Source: CAZVWJ01 sp964631325 (lineage in GTDB: Bacteria > T1Sed10-126). Taken from it: a DNA stretch of 17,335 bases. How positions within the stretch are numbered: position 1 is the stretch's first letter; each line of letters starts with the position of its first letter. A model generated the notes under the pieces. The model ran no database searches and was not told the origin of the DNA. It saw only the letters and a program-made list of their open reading frames with translations. Made by a program: the position numbers and the translations under genes. This document shows, one piece after another, positions 13,317 through 17,335 of the stretch. The stretch lies in the NCBI GenBank assembly GCA_964631325.1, contig CAZVWJ010000053.1, positions 1-17,335 of the forward strand. Direction: 5' to 3'.

Positions 13317-14609
13317 TCAATCAGTATCCACCGTAAATTGACTCAAAACCGCATTTAACTGTTCACAGACGTCTTCTAAATTTTTCCCTTGATCGACCAG
13401 CCTGTCCGCGCTTGTCGCTACCTGTTCCGAGGCCTGGCTGACCTGTTCCACACTTCCCGCCACCTGGTCGGCGGCTGAAGCCTGCTGATCGATAACCGAG
13501 GCGATATTTTCCATTTCCTCCAGCGTACTCTCCGAAGTTTCCACGATAGTTTCCAGCACCTCCCCGGTCCTGTCCACTACTTTAGCTCCTTCCTCTACCT
13601 GCTCGGTCCCATCTTCCATTGCTTCCACGCTAACCGAAGTTTGGTCCTGAATGTCTTCAATTAATCCTTCGATTTCAGAAGCGGATTCCCCGGATCTCTC
13701 GGCAAGTTCTGATACCTCGTCAGCCACTACTGCAAATCCCTTGCCCTGTTCCCCGGCGCGGGCCGCTTCGATAGCGGCATTCAGCGCAAGCAGTGAGGTC
13801 TGTTCAGCAATCTGGGAAATCACCCCGACTATTTCTCCGATTTCTTCGCCGGCTTCACCAAGTTCCCGAACCTCCCCGGCGGTCTGATTGACCTGCTGTC
13901 TGATCTTGTCCATTTCACGGATTGCTTCTGTTACCGCTTCTCCACCCTGGCCGGCCTTGTTACGAGATTTCTGGGCAATTTCATAACCCTGTTCAGCCCG
14001 GTCGGCCACCTCTTCAATTGACTGGGAAAGCTCAGTGACCGCCGAGGATGACTCCTCCACGTGGCGGTTCTGTTCTTCGGCAAGCTGATTTAGCTCTTCG
14101 CTGGCCGAAAGGACATTTTCACCGGTATCCATCGCATTATTGGCAATACTTTTCAAAGAAGAGACCAGGCCAGTTAGTTTTTCAGTCATCGTGGAAAAGG
14201 CTTCTCCGACGTCACCGCCGACTTCCTCTTCCAGCACTTCCGCCTCAAAATCGCCCTCCGCTATTGCCTGGGCTTGAGCACTGATGGTAGAAAGGTTTTC
14301 AACAAGATTATTTACTTTGTCGGCAAGTTGCTGAACAATGTCATCGTCTGAATCAACCTCCACTTTGCTGGAATAATCTCCGGTATTCATCTGCCCCAGC
14401 ACTTCCAGTATGGAGGTCATATCCATAGCGAGGTTCATGGTATTCTGTGAAATTTCATTTTTTTCTGCTTCAATCTCATCCCTTTCTGATTTTACTTCTT
14501 CGAGTTCTTCCTCCAGATTCTGTATTTGCTCCCGATAATTTTCTATGCGCTCACCCGCAACTAACTGCTGAAACCACTCTAAAAATTTATTTTGCTCTTC
14601 TTCTGACAA
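13317..14609 (-). CDS. Soluble methyl-accepting chemotaxis protein, 430 aa
   Basis: A cytoplasmic receptor that would signal to CheA/CheW. Order: N-terminal coiled coil (about 1-55); two HAMP-like modules (about 60-107, MNTGDYSSKVEVDSDDDIVQ, and 108-150, AIAEGDFEAEVLEEEVGGDV); then the signalling domain (165-425). Its conserved hairpin tip is ISQIAEQTSLLALNAAIEAA followed by RAGEQGKGFAVVADEV (264-299). There is no transmembrane segment and no recognisable ligand-binding domain, so it may sense an internal cue or work with a partner. The protein is very acidic. The start is TTG at 14609, supported by GGAGG 8 bases upstream. It lies 77 bases downstream of a paralogous receptor gene in the same direction, probably one transcript. 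Confidence 0.9.
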   Translation of the reverse strand: MSEEEQNKFLEWFQQLVAGERIENYREQIQNLEEELEEVKSERDEIEAEKNEISQNTMNLAMDMTSILEVLGQMNTGDYSSKVEVDSDDDIVQQLADKVNNLVENLSTISAQAQAIAEGDFEAEVLEEEVGGDVGEAFSTMTEKLTGLVSSLKSIANNAMDTGENVLSASEELNQLAEEQNRHVEESSSAVTELSQSIEEVADRAEQGYEIAQKSRNKAGQGGEAVTEAIREMDKIRQQVNQTAGEVRELGEAGEEIGEIVGVISQIAEQTSLLALNAAIEAARAGEQGKGFAVVADEVSELAERSGESASEIEGLIEDIQDQTSVSVEAMEDGTEQVEEGAKVVDRTGEVLETIVETSESTLEEMENIASVIDQQASAADQVAGSVEQVSQASEQVATSADRLVDQGKNLEDVCEQLNAVLSQFTVDTD

Positions 14610-14686
14610 TTTAAAAACCTCCTCTTAAGAATCAGGATTACATGTGAACTAATAGGAAATGAGAATTTTGAGACTTTCCAGGGAGA

Positions 14687-16142
14687 CTATTTTTCCAGTT
14701 TGAACTGGTCCATCACAGCTTCAAGCTGATCAACCACATCGTCCAGGTGCTGACCCTGCTCAACCAGGTTATCGGCACTGCTGGAGACCTCATCAGAGGC
14801 CTGGTTGACCTGCTCAACGCTGCCGGCCACTTCTTCGGCCGCCGAAGCCTGTTGATCTATTACCGCCGCTATGTTCTCCATCTCTTCCAGGGGGCTCGTC
14901 GACGTCTCCACGATTGATTCCAGCACTTCACCCGTCTTATCTACCACTTCCGCTCCCTCGTGCACCTTTTCCGTTCCTTCTTCCATCGCTTCCACGCTAG
15001 TTTCCGTCTGGGCCTGGATATCGGCAATTAAATCTTCTATCTCCGCCGCCGACTCACCCGAACGGTTAGCCAGCTCAGAAACTTCATCGGCAACTACAGC
15101 AAATCCTTTTCCCTGTTCCCCGGCCCGCGCCGCCTCAATGGCTGCATTCAGGGCCAGCAGGGACGTCTGCTCGGCTATCTGCGAGATGACTCCAACTATT
15201 TCACCAATTTCCTCGCCGGCTTCTCCCAGCTCCTCTACTTCTTTAGCCGTGCGATTGACATGCTTGCGGATCTCGTCCATCTCACTGATTGCTTCGCCAA
15301 CTGCTTTTCCACCTTTCTGTGCCTGAGACTGGGATTCATTGGCAACCGCATAGCCGTGCTCGGCCCGCTCGGAAACTTCTTCAATTGACTGGGAAAGCTC
15401 GGTCACCGCCGAAGAGGACTCCTCGACCTGCTGGCTCTGTTCCTCGGCCAGTTGATTCAGCTCCTGGCTGGCCGAAATAATATTCCCCCCGGTCTCCATT
15501 ATTGAGTCCGCGGTCGCCTGAATGAAGACTGGTTAACTGCTCGACCATCGCTGAAAACGCTTCACCAAGCTCCCCCTCCACGTCTTCTTCAAGAACGTCA
15601 GCAGTAAAATCACCATCAGCAATTGTTTGAGCCTGATCAACCAGCAATTCCAGGTTACTCACCATTTCAGCAAATGCGTCCCCCAGGTCACCTTCTACGT
15701 CTTTTCCCATGACTTCCGCAGAAAAATTTCCCCTGGAAATAGCCCGGGCTTGGTCGCTCAAGGTGGACAAATTATCAACCAGTTCATTAACCATATTAGC
15801 CAGTTGCTGAACAACCTCATCATCCGAGTCAACATCAACCCGAGAAGAATAATCCCCGGCGTTCATCTCTTTTAGAACGTCCAGGATAGAGGTCATATCC
15901 ATGGCAAGATTCATCGTATTCTGGGCAATTTCGCCCTTTTCGGCTTCAACATTTTGTTTTTCTTCTCGCAGTTCTTCTTTCTCCTGCTCCAGCTCGGAAA
16001 CCCGGGCTTCAAGTTCACTGATTCGGCCGTTTAGTGTATTTACTTCTCCTTCATAGTCTTCCAGTTGCTCACCGGCCACTAAATCACGCAACCACTCAAC
16101 AACAATATTTCCATTCTCTTCTTCAGCTTGATGGTCAGCCAC
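14687..16142 (-). pseudogene. Soluble methyl-accepting chemotaxis protein with a frameshift
   Basis: A paralogue of the 13317-14609 receptor in two overlapping frames. Part 1 (GTG at 16142, GGAGG 9 bases upstream, in-frame TAA just before) encodes a coiled coil and three HAMP-like modules: MNAGDYSSRVDVDSDDEV, AISRGNFSAEVMGKDVEG and TIADGDFTADVLEEDVEG. It runs to about residue 206 (EQLTSL), then reads nonsense to 15381. Part 2 resumes one base later (FIQATADSIMETGGNIISAS, from about 15526) and holds the full signalling domain, with tip ISQIAEQTSLLALNAAIEAA, to the stop at 14687. The join lies at 15515-15530. It needs one extra base or a small deletion, and comparison with the paralogue suggests about three residues may also be missing. 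Alternatives are assembly error or an internal start at 15499. Confidence 0.85.
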
Positions 16143-16303
16143 TATTGATTTCCTCCATTAAAATAAACTATGTTTACAATCCTGCTTACGCCGGGGCAAT
16201 GACGATCTTTTTGGGGCGTCATTGCAGAGCCTGACCCCGGAATCCATTCGGTTTTGAATTACTCGTGTTTATTATAATCAACGTCAAAACCAAAATGGAT
16301 TGC
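16143..16303. promoter_or_regulatory. Leader region of the frameshifted receptor gene
   Basis: Contains a perfect 9-bp hairpin, gcaatgacg (16196-16204) with cgtcattgc (16217-16225), within the probable 5' leader. TATAAT on the minus strand (16271-16276) could be a -10 box but has no clear -35 box. The gcaatgacg word also occurs in the 46-bp tandem units beyond the gap, and aaaatggattgc just before the gap is the end of one such unit, so the leader is itself repeat-derived. Confidence 0.4.
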
Positions 16304-16403
16304 NNNNNNNNNNNNNNNNNNNNNNNNNNNNNNNNNNNNNNNNNNNNNNNNNNNNNNNNNNNNNNNNNNNNNNNNNNNNNNNNNNNNNNNNNNNNNNNNN
16401 NNN
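16304..16403. other. Assembly gap (100 N)
   Basis: Exactly 100 N, a conventional placeholder for a gap of unknown size. Both sides carry the same 46-bp repeat, so the gap probably hides further tandem copies that could not be assembled. Confidence 0.97.
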
Positions 16404-16587
16404 CGGATCGAGTCCGGCAATGACGTTCTCGTGTTGCAAAATGGATTGCCGGATCGAGTCCGGCAATGACGTTCTCGTGTTGCAAAATGGATTGCCGGAT
16501 CGAGCCCGGCAATGACATTCTCGTGTTGCAAAATGGATTGCCGGATCGAGCCCGGCAATGACATTCTCGTGTTGCAAAATGGATTGC
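16404..16587. repeat. 46-bp tandem repeat array, four visible units
   Basis: Units start at 16404, 16450, 16496 and 16542. Each reads cggatcgag[t/c]ccggcaatgac..., then ttctcgtgttgc, aaaatggattgc. Each junction forms a hairpin (gccgga-tcgag-tccggc; the last two units use cccggc). The first two and last two units form two sequence subtypes, and a degenerate fifth unit follows (cggggcaagcccgg, 16588-16601). There are no unique spacers, so it is not a CRISPR. Confidence 0.92.
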
Positions 16588-16690
16588 CGGGGCAAGCCCG
16601 GTCCTGCGCCTATGGCCCTGCTTACGTCAGGACTGGCTTCCAGACGAAGTATGCTCACATGAATTATGTCGTACATACTTCGGACTAGAA
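16588..16690. other. Spacer with hairpin downstream of the tusA-like gene
   Basis: cgaagtatg (16645-16653) and catacttcg (16674-16682) form a 9-bp stem with an inner acat/atgt stem, just after the stop of the minus-strand gene at 16691. There is no T-run on the exit side, so a role as terminator is uncertain. Confidence 0.45.
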
Positions 16691-16912
16691 TTAAAACTGA
16701 ACCTGAGCCGTGTGAACGCCACCGGAAGAATTACAAGAAATCAAGACATTGCCGGTTTTCTCGCACCACTGTTCCACGTCGTCGGGAAAAGTACTGCAGT
16801 CCGCTTTTACTTCCAGCATTTCTCCGTCATCCATGTCCGGAGCCTTGGAAGCAATCTTGAGAACAGGTTGGGGACAAGAAAGCCCGGTCGCGTCGATCGT
16901 CGCATCAGCCAT
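16691..16912 (-). CDS. TusA/SirA-family sulfur carrier protein, 73 aa
   Basis: A small sulfurtransferase-family protein that carries sulfur as a persulfide on a conserved cysteine. The family motif CPxP is present as Cys13-Pro-Gln-Pro16 in DATGLSCPQPVLKIASK. A second conserved region, VKADCSTFPDDVEQWCEKTG (residues 36-54), has extra cysteines (Cys39, Cys50), and a third lies at Cys60. These are common in TusA-like proteins of anaerobes. The length is normal. The start at 16912 is chosen over the in-frame GTG at 16921 because AAGGAG lies 8 bases before it. No partner (such as a YedE-like transporter) is seen in the window; the next ~400 bases upstream are repeats. Confidence 0.92.
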   Translation of the reverse strand: MADATIDATGLSCPQPVLKIASKAPDMDDGEMLEVKADCSTFPDDVEQWCEKTGNVLISCNSSGGVHTAQVQF

Positions 16913-16959
16913 CGTAATCACTCCTTATAGATTAATAAGTTCTAAAGACAACTGCTAAT

Positions 16960-17335
16960 CTTCGTGAATCTAAAACCTGGATCCACGGATTAACTTCTTA
17001 AGTTCAAAATCTTTTGTCCACTAATCCTCACTAATCTTCACTAATCTAAATGCTTTTTATTCGTGCGGATTCGTGCCGATCCGTGGACCACTGATTACAT
17101 TGATTTACTTCTTTAATTCAAAACCTTTGGCTGTCCACTAATCCTCACTAATCTTCACTAATCTTAATGCTTTTTATTCGTGCGGATTCGTGCAGATCCG
17201 TGGACCACTGATTACACAGATTACTTCTTTAGTTCAAAACCTCTTTTGTCCACTAATCTTCACTAATCTTCACTAATCTTAATGCTTTTTATTCGTGCGG
17301 ATTCGTGCAGATCCGTGGACCACTGATTAAATTCA
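16960..17335. repeat. ~116-bp tandem repeat, three copies, no gene
   Basis: The word gtccactaatc recurs at about 17016, 17133 and 17248 (spacings 117 and 115). Each copy holds cactaatcttcactaatct (a 10-bp sub-repeat, ctaatcttca), then atgctttttattcgtgcgga, then gcagatccgtggaccactga. The array runs to the window edge. Between the start of the tusA-like gene and this array I see no clear promoter. Confidence 0.85.

Noticed and set aside
14048..15480. Plus-strand frames opposite the receptor genes (e.g. 14871-15326)
   Set aside because: Antisense shadows of conserved receptor coding sequence; no start signals.
15515..15530. Programmed +1 frameshift in the second receptor
   Set aside because: CTT-C allows a slip, but there is no in-frame stop or stimulatory structure, and the paralogue lacks it. 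Mutation or sequencing error is simpler.
16404..16587. CRISPR array
   Set aside because: Units are contiguous identical repeats with no variable spacers and no cas genes.
1..17335. tRNA, rRNA or known riboswitch
   Set aside because: Looked for T-loop words, anticodon-arm structures and familiar riboswitch cores and saw none; this was by eye only.

Overview
The window looks like an accessory island on a draft bacterial scaffold; a run of exactly 100 N at 16304-16403 marks an assembly gap. Shine-Dalgarno sites are strong (GGAGG/AGGAGG, 7-10 bases from the start) and GTG/TTG starts are frequent. There are two soluble, very acidic chemotaxis receptors and a TusA-family protein. This suggests an anaerobic Gram-positive-like lineage (something like Halanaerobiales is possible), but nothing here fixes the taxon. 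Base composition varies strongly between genes: the 1038-2564 gene is AT-rich, the receptors are nearly balanced and the 6167-6443 element is very GC-rich. That fits a region built from imported pieces.

Layout. 1-625: dispersed-repeat mosaic. 626-745: fragment of a CX6CARY-motif gene. 843-2564 (minus): a papain-like cysteine-peptidase homologue coupled to a 60-aa acidic protein. 2601-2789: a MITE-like element. 2897-3208: a cluster of strong hairpins. 3270-3901 (plus): PIN toxin plus a 58-aa antitoxin. 3902-5022: repeats. 5023-5379 (plus): coiled-coil membrane-anchored protein. 5522-6140 (minus): DUF6883-DUF4926 pair. 6167-6443: GC-rich multi-hairpin element. 6775-8612 (minus): a second, diverged paralogue of the peptidase, coupled to a 62-aa acidic protein. 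8868-9239: a 372-bp duplication of 744-1115, carrying an identical 60-aa ORF and the tail of a lost peptidase gene. 9647-10953 (minus): RES toxin with Xre/ParS-type antitoxin. 11850-12700 (minus): HEPN (HepT-like) and MntA-like nucleotidyltransferase pair. 13317-16142 (minus): two tandem soluble methyl-accepting proteins, one frameshifted. 16404-16587: 46-bp tandem hairpin array next to the gap. 16691-16912 (minus): TusA-like sulfur carrier. 16960-17335: ~116-bp tandem repeat.

How it fits together. Most gene cassettes are two-gene, translationally coupled units with 1-4 base overlaps or 1-base gaps. They are separated by arrays of two interspersed repeat modules: module A (cgcaaaggtgcaaagacgc type) and module B (a ~72-base imperfect palindrome). 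At least three, probably four, cassettes are toxin-antitoxin-like. The two peptidase/small-protein cassettes share this organisation and are the best candidates for an undescribed system. No integrase, transposase, tRNA, rRNA or CRISPR was found.
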